Source: Mesotaenium endlicherianum
Taxonomy: Eukaryota; Streptophyta; Zygnematophyceae; Zygnematales; Mesotaeniaceae
NCBI GenBank assembly: GCA_009602735.1
Contig: WELA01008917.1
Span: forward strand, 386,309 to 446,611
Length of the DNA: 60,303 bases
Reading direction: 5' to 3'
Below the pieces are notes generated by a model. The model had not been told where the DNA came from. It worked only from the letters and a program-made list of their open reading frames with translations, and searched no databases. Shown piece by piece: positions 47,598 through 60,303 of the stretch; positions within the stretch are counted from its first letter, which is position 1, and each line of letters begins with the position of its first letter. Made by a program: the position numbers and the translations under genes.

Positions 47598-47694
47598 AAT
47601 GAATCAATTAACGGAAAATACCATAAAGACTACTTGCTGATATAAAGATCTTTATTAATTGTTAATCGCCTATTTGGTAAGTCGATTCATTTCC
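47598..47694 (+). repeat. Second, internally deleted copy of the B LTR end
   Basis: It begins AATGAATCAATTAACG, resembling the LTR start fused to the LTR tail, and ends GATTCATTTCC against the TTACA duplication. It may be a recombination product or a second insertion. Confidence 0.6.
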
Positions 47695-48082
47695 TTACAC
47701 TTTTTATCTCTTGTGTTTTCAGGACCACTTAGTCTCTCTCTTGTGAAGAGCAAGCCTTGCTGGCTTCCAGTCACTAGAGGAACTTCACAAGTGGTGAGCA
47801 AAGTCACAGCTTATACTCTTTGCCATAGGACAACTCTTGAAGATCATGATGTGCTTCGAGTGATATTTTGGGCCTGACTTCATTAGTTGTTTTCCTACCA
47901 AATTACAGTCTTGAGGTGCTCACTCTGGAGAGTACACACTCCTTAATTAAAACATTTGACGCTTGACTGTCGTTTGGCTATAAAGCCACATGTATTATAG
48001 ACTTCATTGCAGCAAAACCTGCTTGCATATTATGCATTGCTTGTGTCGATGATACGCACCCGACCTCCTATCGCACGACAGC
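47695..48082 (+). mobile_element. Element A remnant beyond B (leader fused to 3' tail)
   Basis: 47695-47945 matches the A leader (13621-13870). At 47946 it switches to the A 3' untranslated tail (39839-39975) and ends CGACAGC. The whole coding interior and the final LTR are missing. With B removed, this follows the A 3' LTR, so two A elements may once have shared that LTR. Confidence 0.8.
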
Positions 48083-48340
48083 TTTCTAATTTAATGGTTT
48101 CACGTATTTTCATCCGATTTATGTGCAATGCGAAAGTCCTGTTAGTGTATGTCAAACAAAGTGAGTTGGCACAGCCGCATAACAAAGGAGATAAAGTGCA
48201 CAATTCTTAGGATTTAACGATGAGCGTTATTAGGAGTTTTGAGGAGAAATGCTAGTGCGCAATTTTAGCAAAAATATTGGAGAGTTGGGCACCTTGTGAA
48301 TTTTCTTGTTATAATCATTTTGAGACGGAGTTCATTAGAG
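48083..48340. other. AT-rich spacer, nothing recognised
   Basis: No ORF or repeat with support. Confidence 0.5.
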
Positions 48341-48341
48341 C

Positions 48342-50100
48342 GTGAGAAAGAGAGAGTGCGCCATGGATGAAGAGAGTGATAAGTTTCAACTTGGTATCGG
48401 TGCTAACTTGGGAGGATTCAAGGAGATCCCACAATTCAGTGACAGAACTTACAAGTGGTGTGCGTCAAGAAATCAAGCGTGCATCAGCAGCATAAGGAGT
48501 ACAAGTCAAGTCAGCAAGCTTTGCTGCAATGGAGTATGTAATGCATGTGGCCTTATAGCCAAGAAAAAGACAAGTGTCAAATATTTGTATTAAAGAGTTG
48601 GTACTATCAGTGCGAGCACCTTAAGACTGAAAACTGGTAAGAGAACAACTAATTAGGTATGGCCCAAAAAATCACTAAAAGCACATCTTCTTAGAGTAGT
48701 CTTTGCAAGGGTTTCATCTGTAACTTTGCTCACCACTGGTGAAGTGCTTCAAGTGACTAGAAACTGGCATACGGAAGGTCGAATTTCTCTTCACAAGAGA
48801 GACTAGGAAGAAGAGGGACATATGTGTTACTTCTTGATTGTCCGAAGTCTGGAGAGGGAATTTCTAGTGAACGTTTTTAATCTGGAGACTAATAAAGAGA
48901 TATGGGACGCACTTAGAGAGAATCATGTGAGTGAGAGCACCGCTAGTCAAGAAAACTTTACCGAGGAATTGAAGGTTTCAAAATAAGAAGTGGTGAGAGC
49001 GTGTTATTGCATTTCACAAGGATGAAGTTGCTGAGTCAGGCCCAGTTATGGGATACTCGCATATTGGTCAGTGAGAGACGTAAAACACCACATATTTTGA
49101 CGTATTTTCAAATCAAAATACACGTTCCGAAGAGGTAAGAATGAACCTTTGGCAGTTCGAAAATGTTACAACAAATTTTTCACTTTCACCACCTTCATAT
49201 CATGACAATTGGTGTCTTCAACCAATTGCGACCAGTGCACTCAAAGATTCTAAGCAATTCGAAAGCTATAAGCTATAAAGCTATAAGCTCTGCCATTTTT
49301 TCCAAGAATCTTGGAAAAACGTAATACACACGTATTTCCATATTTCACACGTATTTTTACATCACATATTCGTTTCACGTATACTCCAAATACGTATTCC
49401 ATAACCAGGGAGTCCAGAATTGTCAACCGTAGATATTTTAAAGACCGCCTAAGAGCAAGCTAAGCTGACTGATTGGAATTAGGCCTCAATACAATGTGAC
49501 AAATTACAGGTTAAGCGTAATTTATTTGTCGAACAACTTACCTTAAGAAAGGTAAGATTGAGCTTATTAGATTGAGAGAAGGAGTACGAGAGGGAGGTTG
49601 GAGAAAGTTTGAGTGGTACGAGAGACTATGTATTTGGAGAGAAGCACTACAAGATTCAGGAAGGACGACTGGTGGAGATACGATGGAGGAAGTGGGCATC
49701 CCCACAAAGCAAGGAGGCGGAGGGTAAGGAGGTAATCGACCTCAAGAAGATCGCAGGCTAGTGATATGCAATAATTGTGGCGAAAACCTGTTGGGACATC
49801 ACATGCTACAATTGCAACAAGAAGGGTCACATCTTCAGGAACTGCACTCAAAAGAGAGAAGGTACCACCTCTGTCTCCAACATGGAGAATGCTCATGCTA
49901 TGACCATTGAGGCGGCATGCGTGTGTAATGGGCACAATTCTTGCCACTTGGTACATTGACTCCGGGGAGTTCATGCGCTCTACTCCAGAGTGTCAGTCAT
50001 GGTGTTGCTCGGTGACAAGACAAAGATCTCTAGTGAGCATTGGAGCGCAAGGTCGGGCGCCAGCAACTCTCCATCTAAGCTGGGCAAGCTAGTGGAGATA
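48342..50100 (+). pseudogene. Copia-like retrotransposon fossil (gag to protease)
   Basis: Short scattered pieces lie in order. A Lys/Phe-rich start is at 48366. NLETNKEIWDAL near 48880-48920 resembles Copia gag (UBN2 type). A CCHC knuckle CYNCNKKGHIFRNC lies at 49804-49845. TWYIDSGE near 49946-49969, with the DSG at 49958-49966, is the usual Copia protease start. Frames are broken many times and a 359-bp element interrupts it at 49046. RT and integrase are not found downstream. Confidence 0.6.
49046..49404. mobile_element. MITE-like element, 359 bp
   Basis: The ends are TTATGGGATAC and GTATTCCATAA, an 11-base terminal inverted repeat with one mismatch. CCAG flanks both sides (49042-49045, 49405-49408). 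Subterminal ACGTATTT motifs recur in both arms. It sits inside the Copia-like fossil. No transposase. Confidence 0.55.
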
Positions 50101-50234
50101 ACGGTGAGACTCTTCAATTGTTCTCTCAGTCATCACATAAGGGTATAGGTTTGCGTGGGTGTCTGCACCTACACCTTTTAACATGCGTAATCACAAAGGG
50201 CCTCCTCTTTACATGCGCAATCACAAAGGGGTAC

Positions 50235-50395
50235 AACTTCATCAAAACTTTGTTCAAGAAGTGGTTGCAGAGTTGATTAGCTCGGGCGTCGCTCGGAAGT
50301 GAGTTGACTTTCAACCACCTATCTGTGTGTGTCCCTTGAACGTGGCCGTGGGTTAGAAGTTACATTTGATTCACGATCTTAGACACGTGTACTCT
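50235..50395 (+). pseudogene. Reverse transcriptase fragment
   Basis: The frame at 50241-50395 reads VVAELISSGVARK, stop, then PPICVCPLNVAVG, stop, KLHLIHDLRHV. The order of an alpha-helix ending in GVA, a VxPLNV strand and a LIxDLRHVN-like strand is that of RT fingers in DIRS/gypsy-type elements. There are two in-frame stops and no palm motif nearby. Confidence 0.45.
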
Positions 50396-50494
50396 TAATA
50401 ATTGCATATTACTACTACTAACTCACTAAAAGTCAAAGATAAGCCAATAAATAATATTGTAACGTGTACCAAATACATTGTTTTCATAAATTAC

Positions 50495-50587
50495 CACGTC
50501 AGGACGCGTATTTTGAGTATTTTGAAAATGCGTTGAAATACGTGGCGTAATACGTCGCTCATGGACCAATACGCGAGTATCCCATAA
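50495..50587 (-). repeat. Arm related to the 49046 MITE-like element
   Basis: The reverse complement begins TTATGGGATACTCGCGTATT and follows the left arm of 49046-49135 for about 90 bases. It is either a partial second copy or the far end of a larger 1.5-kb element. Confidence 0.55.
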
Positions 50588-53041
50588 CTAGAATGCTTTG
50601 CAAGTTTGCATCCCCGCACGTGGAAAATCGACCAGGTAGATTGACCTTTGCACGCGTGTCGGTGGCAGGTGCATTGAGGTTAAGCCAATACTGGTCTTCC
50701 TGCACTTACATTGCAAGCGAGGGAATTAGCATTTCGTGTTTTCACACAAAGCTCTGCTCTCTCTTGGATCTCAATTCCTATTTCATAACTTGGTGAATTT
50801 TACAAAAAAAATTATGCTACTCATTTTCCCTTACAAGGACAGAAGCGTCGTACTTCCAAACAGGCTTTTGCCCAAGTTGAAGGATGCACAAGTGAACAAG
50901 TTCTAGTTTGCAAAGATCACATCTAAGCAGATCGGCACACAACACTAGGTTTGGAAGAAAATCTCCCACCAGGATTTTGCTTAACTTTCACAAAGTCACA
51001 CCTTACAAAATCTTGAAACTATAACATCTAGCCCAGCCTGACTTGGGATCTTCACCCAATGTCGCGCCTAATAATTCTTCACTGCTGGCTGGGCTCACTC
51101 AGTTCTTCATTGAGAGATTTCCTTACTAACTCTGCTCTTGGTATCAAAAATTCGACAATAAAACTTGGGAACTAACACAGCGCTCATCATTTTATGTCTT
51201 CTTCGCACGCTCGTGGTGTTTGGTCCGTATCTGTGCTAGAACTCCTAGCAAATCTTTATTTGCCAGCTCTCTACTTCTTTTAAACGGCATTCCTTCTTGG
51301 GAACTCTAGATCCTAACTTTTTCTATGACACAGTTAGAGGAAATCAGTAAGCGTCGGCGGAAGGGTGTCTTCTTGGGCTCCTTGCAAACTTGGGAACTTC
51401 TTCTCCTTCGCGCCTTCTCTTTCTCTCTCCTTCTCCTTCTCTCTCTTTTGCTCCATTACTCCTTCGCTCTTTTCTGGCAAATGTGCGAGGCAAGAATGAG
51501 GTAGATTAGTGCAAGGCTCATGCCTATCTCGGGCACCACGCATGCGTCTCTCTCTCGAAAGCGTCGAGACTTAGTTATTGCCTCATCATGCATGCAATCA
51601 TTGCTTGTGACAGCTTAAGTTATTTGACGTCACTTAGCATGCATGCACGCCTCGTGGCCGTTGCGCGACAGCTTAACCTCTCAATCAGCGTGCACGCCTA
51701 TGTGGCCGTTGAGCCTATGTCCCTCTGAGGTGGCAACCCTGTCGTGGCAGCTTCATCACAGGTCCATGGCTGAGGTGGCCTGCCTACTCAGCTCAGCCTG
51801 ACTTGGCATTTGCCAAGATGGCTGCTTAGTCAGCTTTGCCTTTCTTGGCAGCTGTTGGTGTGGACCATTTGCAGGTCTTAGCAGGATCAGCTTCCCAGCT
51901 GACTTGGCTGTCAAACCCCACTCGTAACTGAGCGTTTATATTGACCCGTCGTGGTCACTCTTTCGTGTGACTTTGATTTGCCTTTTGAACGCTGACTTGC
52001 ACAGCTCAGCAATTTAGTCAGCAGCAATTTAGTCAGCAGGTCTACGTTGACTTTTTGTACCTGGGTGGCCGTGACTTGCGCCACGCATGGTGCGCCGTCA
52101 AACTGATAGTAGTCGCGACATAAGTGAGGCGTGATCAGTCGTTGCAGTCTCATGTGAGAAAGTCACAAGAGTGAGCCACATAGTGAAGGTCAACATGTGA
52201 AATTTGATCCAATTGCACCCGACCACTGCCGATGACTTGTACGAAAAGTACGAGTACTAGACAATGAGTACGATCATAGAGACCAAATTTGACTTTGCGC
52301 CATGGATGGTGCTTTGATCGAACGAAGCCACTCTATGCAGCCCGCGAAATGCCTTGTCATTTTTTCAAGAGTTGGGTCTTTTCCTGCAGTTCGTCGATCT
52401 GCGAAACGCCCGGCGGCTCGTTCTGGACTCGAGGATGTTAATATTCCGCAGTCGTCTGGCTGGCGCCGCTTCATTTCATGATCAGTCCTCTATTTAAGCA
52501 TGTTCTATATCGGTTTATGCTGGTTTGTGGCAATTTGCGGCCTCGTAATCTCTACCGCCAAGCCGCGCTGGACATGCATTATATTTCAATATATCGATCC
52601 TAACATAGGTTGATTCCATATAAAGTATTGTTTCATAGTATGATTCTTGTAGAGGGATATTCTGACCAGGGTGGACCAGAATCACAAGGAGGCAGACATC
52701 GAGGAACCAATGAGATATTTTCTTCATGTTTTCACGTGTCTTTACTTTTACGGTCAGTTGACGGAGAAAGGCAAACGATCACGGGAAAGTCTTTCCGCTG
52801 CTCTCTGCCTGTCTCTGCCAGTACCTGGGCTTCGCGGTGCTTTACGCCTTCAGGCTGCCTTTCGGGGTAAACCTGAGCCTGTAGGTTATAAGTTTGCAGA
52901 TCACGCTCTTCATAGAAACTCTCGCACCTCTTTCTCTTAACGTTGTCATACGATCTTAGTAGCGAAAAAATTGTATAACTACACCTTTTTCCTTTCGATT
53001 GCTACTTGTTGCACATCAGTTACCGATACAGTTCTGCAAAA
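50588..53041. other. Non-coding region upstream of PSAT
   Basis: It contains a pyrimidine-rich tract at about 51395-51450 and several CAGC/GTCAGC-rich short repeats around 51640-52060. No ORF has recognisable domains. The last few hundred bases presumably hold the PSAT promoter and 5' UTR. Confidence 0.55.
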
Positions 53042-55261
53042 ATGGCAGCCGTTATGGCCGCGGAGATGGTCGGATTAGCCGTTTCATCCGTCCAAGGAAG
53101 ACAATTCGCAACACAGCAGAAGATCCAGCACGGAAAATCTGTGCCCGTGGCTACTTCATTTGCAGGTCAGCGCCTCATTGCGCAGAAAGGCAACTCATCG
53201 ATGAGTTCCACTGGGCCTTTTTTGTACAACGTTCGCTGCACGGCAACAGCCCCAGCTCCTGCCAAAACATCTTCTACGAGTGAGGAGAGGGTGTTCAATT
53301 TCGCTGCGGGTCCCGCAACCCTGCCCGAGACGGTGTTGAAGCAGGCACAAGCGGAGCTTGTCAACTGGAAGGGCAGGTATATGATTGTTTCTCGTCTAGC
53401 TGGGCGCTATGCCGCACTGTCCAGTATTTTTGCATGTAATTTGATAAGTGGATTCGTGTGGAACTCTCATGCAGAAACCAACTGGTAAGGATCCATTTCT
53501 GCTTGTGAAGGTAGACATACAAGTGTGAATTTTATTCTTTCATGATGCACCCAGCAAGAGCCACTGTATCAAGCAGGTTGTTTAATCGTGTGATTTAGGA
53601 TCAGATTTCTTTTTTCCGCTTTAGAATCGTGGCTCTTACCATGTGCTAACTTGGCCATGGTTGTTGTTTTTTGTAGTGGCATGAGCGTCATGGAGATGAG
53701 CCATCGCAGCAAAGAATTTATGTCCATCATCAAGAAAGCCGAGGCGGATCTACGCACACTGCTTAATATTCCTGAGGAGTATGCTGTGCTCTTTCTTCAG
53801 GGTGGTGCCACTTCTCAGTTTGCTGCCATTCCTCTGAATCTGTGCTCGCCAGAGGACACAATCGATTTTATAGTGACCGGATCGTGGGGTGACAAAGCAT
53901 ATAAGGAAGCTCAGAAGTACTGTAAGGTGAATCTAGCAGCTACGGGTAAGCCTGGCAAGTACACATCAATTCCTGCCCAGAGTGAATGGAATCTAACTGC
54001 TGGAGCGAAATGTGTCCACATCTGTGCCAACGAGACTATTCAAGGAGTAGAGTTCAAAGACTACCCAGAGGCAGGAGATGCCATCTTGGTAGCTGATATG
54101 TCGTCTAACTTCTGCTCAAAGCCAGTGGACGTGAGCAAGTTTGGGTTAATATATGCTGGTGCACAGAAGAACGTAGGGCCTTCTGGAGTAACAATAGTGA
54201 TAGTGAAGAAGGACTTGCTGGGCAAGGCACAGCCCCAGACTCCTGTCATGTTCGATTATGGAGTGCATCACGAGAATGAGTCGCTCTACAACACCCCTCC
54301 TTGCTACAGCTTGTACATTGCTGGTCTCGTCTTTGCCGATCTGGTCGCCCAAGGAGGACTGGAGGCTGTGGAAAAGAAGAATCAGCACAAGGCTGGTGTG
54401 CTATATGATGTAAGTAAATTACTTTCCATGATGAAACTTGTCATTGTACCTGAACTTGTAGCAAGAGTTGAACTTGTGACAAAGTTAGGCTTGCCACAGA
54501 CATGTACATACTTCCTAGTGTATATTATAGCATGGCTAGCAGCAGTTCAGCAACTATTCTGGACTCTAGGGGTATAGAGTGGCCTACTTGCACATGTGAA
54601 CAAACAAATGAACAGAATTTAGCTACTGGGTGGCCTTCATTATCAAGGAGTGCTTGAGAGCCCCTACCCATCTGAAAGTTGGCTTCTCTGAGGGGTTCAA
54701 AGCCAGAGAATACAGTCTCATAGTTGCTCATAGTTGCTCCACATATTTTGTATGCATGTATGCTGCTTACTGACTTTCGTATTGCAGTTTTGCAGATGAA
54801 GCTTGTTACTACCTAAACTGTCAAAATCTTTATTTTGTGTCGACAGATTAACAATGTGCTGCCATATCTGGGACTCAGTGCATGTATGTTGCTGGAGCTG
54901 GTACTGGTTCAGAAGAGCTCATATGCACATTGTTGAGTTGCTAGCAGCGGATAATCTTCTGATTTTCCCCTCTTTTCTTGCTTTCCCCCTCTGTTTGCAG
55001 GCCATCGACAACAGCAATGGGTTTTACAAGTGCCCTGTGGCCAAGGAGGTTCGCTCCTTGATGAATGTCCCCTTTACCATGGCTACTCCTGAGCTGGAGG
55101 CTGAGTTTCTTAAGGAGGCCTCCGCTCAAGGCATGGTCCAGTTGAAGGGACACAGATCTGTAGGGGGCGTGAGGGCTTCGATATACAACGCTATGCCTCT
55201 GGAGGGCATTGAGAAGCTTGTTGCTCATATGAAGTCATTCCAGGCCAAGCACTCTCAGTGA
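53042..55261 (+). CDS. PSAT: Phosphoserine aminotransferase, probably plastid-targeted, three exons
   Basis: Exons 53042-53376, 53677-54409 and 55001-55261 join in phase to 442 codons and a TGA stop. The enzyme converts 3-phosphohydroxypyruvate and glutamate to 3-phosphoserine and 2-oxoglutarate in the phosphorylated serine pathway, using PLP. The first 80 or so residues are Ala/Ser/Thr-rich and poor in acidic residues, as in plastid transit peptides. The mature enzyme starts at [13 protein letters not shown]. The first intron splits [12 protein letters not shown], and the reading is restored exactly across it. The PLP-binding Lys is in [11 protein letters not shown] (about residue 276). The C-terminus [14 protein letters not shown] is typical. 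Start chosen as the first ATG in frame. Length is close to plant PSAT. Confidence 0.95.
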
Positions 55262-56942
55262 GCAAAGAGCACTTGCATGAGATAACTAACCTCTCCAACA
55301 CACCTTTTTATAAGATGAAGTTGCTATCCATCCTGAATGATGGAGGATGTGCCTTCTTTCCACAATAAGTCTTCCGTCCACAGAAAGGCAAAATCTTGCA
55401 CTTCCTCCGGTGCACTGCTGCTGCATGCAGGTCCATCTGTATAGCAGGAACTCCAGCAATACAGTCAAAAGGCTTCAGAAAGTTATCTGCATGGAAGGTT
55501 TTTATATTTGGGTGAACCTTCCAAGATCTAGCTTGTGCTCAGCCGGCGTATGCGGAATGGTTTCTGTCTTAGCAGAAGTTGGTTTCACTTGTGGCTCCTG
55601 TTGGGGCTGCAAAGAAGTCTGCAATGTTGCAGGTGCAGATCAGTTAGGCTGCATCAGGGTAAGTGTAATAGGAAGTGGAGTATGAGAGAGGTGAAGTGTA
55701 GAAAGTACCAAGTTAGTAAAATATTGGTGGATGGATGCCATCTTAGTGTATCTCGGAAAGTTCCATAATTGCTTATGCAGTTTATAAGAAAGTACCTTTG
55801 AGGCTTCAAGTATGTAGTCTATCAATTTGTTATCAGCTGTATTTGTTTACTGATGGCAAACCATTTTTTTGCTTTTACTTGGAGCATTCTCTTCACAGCA
55901 GCTACTGAAAGGAACTTGCAGTACATGTTTGTGACATACCATACTGTTGGACAACATGATGCTACATTTAAGGTAGAAAGATGCAAGTGAGCAACCAAAC
56001 ATAGTTCGACGGAATAAAACCCAACAAAAATGGTACCCACTTTTTCAGTTGCCCCTTAGTGCACACAATTATTTGGTGGTGCAGTTGGTGGATTTGAACA
56101 ATGGTGGTTCTGTCCATCTCCTCTCTCGAAAGTGGTGTGCCAAAGTATTGGCTACATTCTACAATTATATTAATGGCAGAGCCCTTTAAAAAAATGACGT
56201 CATAACCAATCATGGAAAGGCTTTGCCTCACTTCGAGTAGCTGAAAGTGGATGATGTCAGTGCAGCAAGTGAGAGCGTGTGCCAGACAAACACAGGTGGG
56301 CAGCCATGGCCTGCATGGCCACAGCATCTCTCTAGGAAACAGAAGACTACAGCGCAGGGTGTGATTACATTGAATCTCAAGGCCACACTTCGAGGTTGGT
56401 GTGGTAGCGCATAAAATCGCAGGCTCAGTTGTAGAAGAGATTTTTGAACGCGTGCGCTTTTCAGTCATGTATTTACAACCTGCCCTCTTTCGGCCACATG
56501 AAAGGTCTGACATGGAGGTCCACTTATAGATTCAGAGTTTGGCAGAAGAAACACGTGCAGACAAATTGACTGCACAATCCACACAACTACCAGCAATTAT
56601 CTTCACTGAGAACCCCACAGGCGAGTAACTACACACTTGACCAAAGAAGATCCTCCCAGACAACATGGAACAGCACTAGATATATCACTAACCAGCTCCA
56701 TTTGCATACAATCAATCCTTCAGAACGACAACCCAAATATCACCCAATAGGAGACAATTTGGAAAGTACTGGGCCAGCTCAACCTGCGTAAGATGTCTTT
56801 ATGACACAATCAGTCGTGGCCTCCAGCCAGATTCAAGTTTGCAGATCCCTTTGATATTTCTTCGTGAAGCTCGTCAAATCACACCTTCACCATCTCTATT
56901 CTGCTCCAGTCTCCCTTGCCCTAAAAGCTACTGTATCGATCC
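55262..56942. other. Convergent intergenic region between PSAT and RPL8
   Basis: About 1.7 kb holding the 3' UTRs of both genes. A 181-codon minus-strand ORF (55968-56513) has no domain I recognise and ordinary composition. I regard it as chance. Confidence 0.6.
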
Positions 56943-58554
<1,612 letters not shown>

Positions 58555-59310
58555 GACGGCTACAGCCGAGGTTCGCAAGCTCGGCTTGAGCGAAAGAGGA
58601 CCAAATTGGGGGAGAGAAGCCTTCTTGAGAAAGCCGCGAGGAAAGAAGGAATAAATGACGGGTACAAGAATCGACGGCATTCGCAAGTCCGCCGTCGGAC
58701 GGCGAGATGCTAATGGCATGGGTGGGCATGAATATGCATGTGCTCTTCATGTCACTCGATGTCACTGCCATGTAGAACAACGGAGAGTGTGTTCTGTCGT
58801 CGACAATGGTGGCTTTAGGTGACGACCGTGAGAACGTACGGAAATATGTAATGAGAACAATCTTCGAATTGCTTCAAATTGATGAAAAATCAATCCGTAT
58901 TAGGGCACGAGCGGAGGCGCCCAAAAGGCAACCACGGCACGTGGAAAAGCTGGGGGAAAGCTGGCTAACCGAGGCGGACTTCTATATATTTAACACCTCT
59001 TGCTAGCGCTGGAGCGCGCTGGAGTATACGCTCATGCTGTAGTCTCGTCTCGAACCCTTACTGGTGCAGCTATACACAGAAGGAACGTGGAGCTGAGAAT
59101 AGGAGAGGCGTTTTGTTTAAGTCTGGGACTTTGCACTCCTTGTTTTTTCGAGAATTCGTGACTTCATCCAGGATTTGAGCGTAGAATCTGTACCATCTAT
59201 ACGGCCTATCCTATCATATTAACGGGTTTGGAACTAAGTTTTAGCATCGCTCTTTTTAGAGGCGTGCTTTCGGTTCCTAGTTTGAGACTCGGGGCTTGCA
59301 TAGGAGAGAT
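58555..59310. promoter_or_regulatory. Divergent promoter region between RPL8 and IMP4
   Basis: 756 bases separate the two start codons. A TATATATT stretch at about 58983-58990 could serve as a TATA box for IMP4 with a leader of about 300 bases. No annotated ORF here is convincing. Confidence 0.45.
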
Positions 59311-60228
59311 ATGTTAAGGAGGAATGCGAGGTTGAGGCGGGAATATCTGTACAGGAAGGGGCTGGAAGGAAAAGAGCGAGCAGTTTACGAGAAGAAGAGG
59401 AAATTGCGACAAGCTTTGGCTGGTAGACTGTTTTCACCTTGTTAACTTACTTTCCTGCTTGTATTGGTCACTGTATGTAGCTCCATACTCTCACTCATAA
59501 CATGTCCCAGCTTAAATGACATAGGCATGCGCGGTTCTGCTCAATGGTTGTGGAGGAATGGGTTCTAGGAGCTTCTAGCTAGTTAACCTGGACATCATTG
59601 ACTTGAACCCTTTTGGTCCTCAATTGTGGCTCTAGAACCCACACGTCCATGAGATATACCCCCCTTATGTCTTGCATGTGTCAAATATGATTGGCAGAGG
59701 GGAAGCCGGTGCCGACGGAGTTAAGAAATGAGGCCGTGTCGTTAAAGGAGGAAATAGAACTGGAGGATGACAACACAGCAGGTAATCCTAGCTGCTTACT
59801 ACATGCATTTGTGCTCTTCTTTGTGTTGCACCCTCCTCCGCCTTCAGCACCTAAAGTGGCAAGAGAAGGGAAATGATGGGAGGCCCGTGTCTTGCTCCTC
59901 CGCCATCCACATGTCGCGTCGTCAGTGCCGCACTTTCTGGTCCTTTTGAGGGGAGAGAGGGATTCATCCTCTCCTTCAACCATGCTGGATGCGTACGGCT
60001 TGCCAGCCGTCGCAGGCGTCGAGGGTACCGCTTGCAGCTGTTACAGGCGCGAGGGGAGCTAAGTGCAGGACGAATCAACTGGGCATGCATTGATGCACAC
60101 CGTGTGCACACTTATTTGTGTGGGAATCTCTGTGGGGCGGAGGGCTTGGGGGGAGGCGTCCAACACAGGGATGATTTGTGAGAGTGAGAGCCCCAGAGCT
60201 GCATAACCTGTTGTGTGTTTGTGCGCGT

Positions 60229-60261
<33 letters not shown>

Positions 60262-60303
60262 TGTGTGTGAATGGGGGCGCGTTGTGCAATCTTGGGGTGG
60301 GTG
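59311..60303 (+). CDS. IMP4: IMP4 U3 snoRNP protein, 5' part (two exons; rest beyond window)
   Basis: Exon 1 (59311-59422) starts MLRRNARLRREYLYRKGLEG. Exon 2 (59698-59781) continues with EGKPVPTELRNEAVSLKEE and ELEDDNTA. The split codon joins as G|AG. Both pieces match the conserved N-terminus of IMP4, a Brix-domain protein of the U3 small nucleolar RNP needed for 18S rRNA processing in the nucleolus. The donor at 59782 begins an intron that appears to run to the window edge; no IMP4-like next exon was found. The Brix domain itself is outside. Confidence 0.88.
60221..60269. repeat. (GC)n/(GT)n microsatellite in the IMP4 intron
   Basis: An alternating GTGCGC tract passes into a pure GT run. 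Confidence 0.9.

Larger units (their letters stand above)
40742..47694 (+). mobile_element. Element B: degenerate Ty3/gypsy-like LTR retrotransposon inserted at A's LTR edge
   Basis: The insertion is flanked by TTACA on both sides (40737-40741 and 47695-47699), and beyond the right copy the leader of element A resumes. The ends form an imperfect inverted pair: TGTAATGAATC at the left, GATTCATTTCC at the right. LTRs, a tRNA-iMet-type primer site, gag, protease, RT, RNase H and a truncated integrase follow in order. Stops, internal deletions and gaps show decay. It inserted after A was in place. Confidence 0.83.

Noticed and set aside
51395..51460. CT-rich tract as a possible CRISPR-like or regulatory repeat
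   Set aside because: It is a simple pyrimidine tract without repeat-spacer structure, and the genome is eukaryotic.
55968..56513. 181-codon minus-strand ORF between PSAT and RPL8
   Set aside because: No recognisable motif, position in converging 3' UTRs, and composition like the surrounding non-coding DNA.
58806..59006. 66-codon ORF upstream of IMP4
   Set aside because: It lies in the divergent promoter region and spans the likely TATA box; no family recognised.
59823..59878. A possible third IMP4 exon after a pyrimidine-rich acceptor near 59847
   Set aside because: It would give APKVAREGK and then a stop, which does not match IMP4; the true third exon is probably outside the window.

Overview
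This is eukaryotic nuclear DNA from the green lineage, most likely a streptophyte (charophyte-type) alga. The reasons are a plant-type phosphoserine aminotransferase with a plastid-type leader, spliceosomal GT..AG introns in every host gene, an initiator-Met tRNA primer site on a Ty3/gypsy-like element, and above all an LTR retrotransposon that carries a cytosine-5 DNA methyltransferase. From memory, such elements have been reported in charophytes (Klebsormidium) and dinoflagellates. The species cannot be fixed from the window alone.

Layout. (1) 23-9018, plus strand: the 3' part of a GC-rich gene for a giant RNF213-like protein, eight exons that join in frame to 1,991 codons, with an RZ-type zinc finger but no visible RING. 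(2) 9019-12858: mostly non-coding, with a tiny unexplained minus-strand ORF, an (AG)n tract and an 839-bp long-inverted-repeat DNA transposon with a 5-bp target duplication. (3) 12859-40741: element A, a decayed LTR retrotransposon with 767/766-bp LTRs. Its order is gag, CCHC nucleocapsid, long Ala/Pro linker, retropepsin, Arg-rich region, C5-DNA methyltransferase, RT, truncated RNase H, integrase, PHD finger. The 27.9 kb shown contains the same sequence four times over, stitched at single 'n' positions. The non-redundant element is about 12.26 kb, and the extra copies look like a scaffolding artefact. (4) 40742-47694: element B, a second gypsy-type element inserted exactly at the 3' edge of A's LTR with a TTACA duplication, followed by a deleted remnant of A (47695-48082). 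(5) 48083-53041: degenerate transposon fossils (Copia-like, RT remnant, a MITE-like element) and non-coding DNA. (6) 53042-60303: three ordinary housekeeping genes: PSAT (plus), RPL8/uL2 (minus) and the first two exons of IMP4 (plus, running off the window).

The most interesting system is element A. It pairs a DNA-methylation writer (methyltransferase with motifs I, IV, VI, VIII, IX and X visible) with a probable chromatin reader (PHD finger) at the integrase C-terminus. Its pol region is interrupted almost only by TAG codons. This copy is dead: the protease, integrase and PHD key residues are altered and there are frameshifts. It is best read as a fossil of a self-methylating, chromatin-reading retrotransposon.
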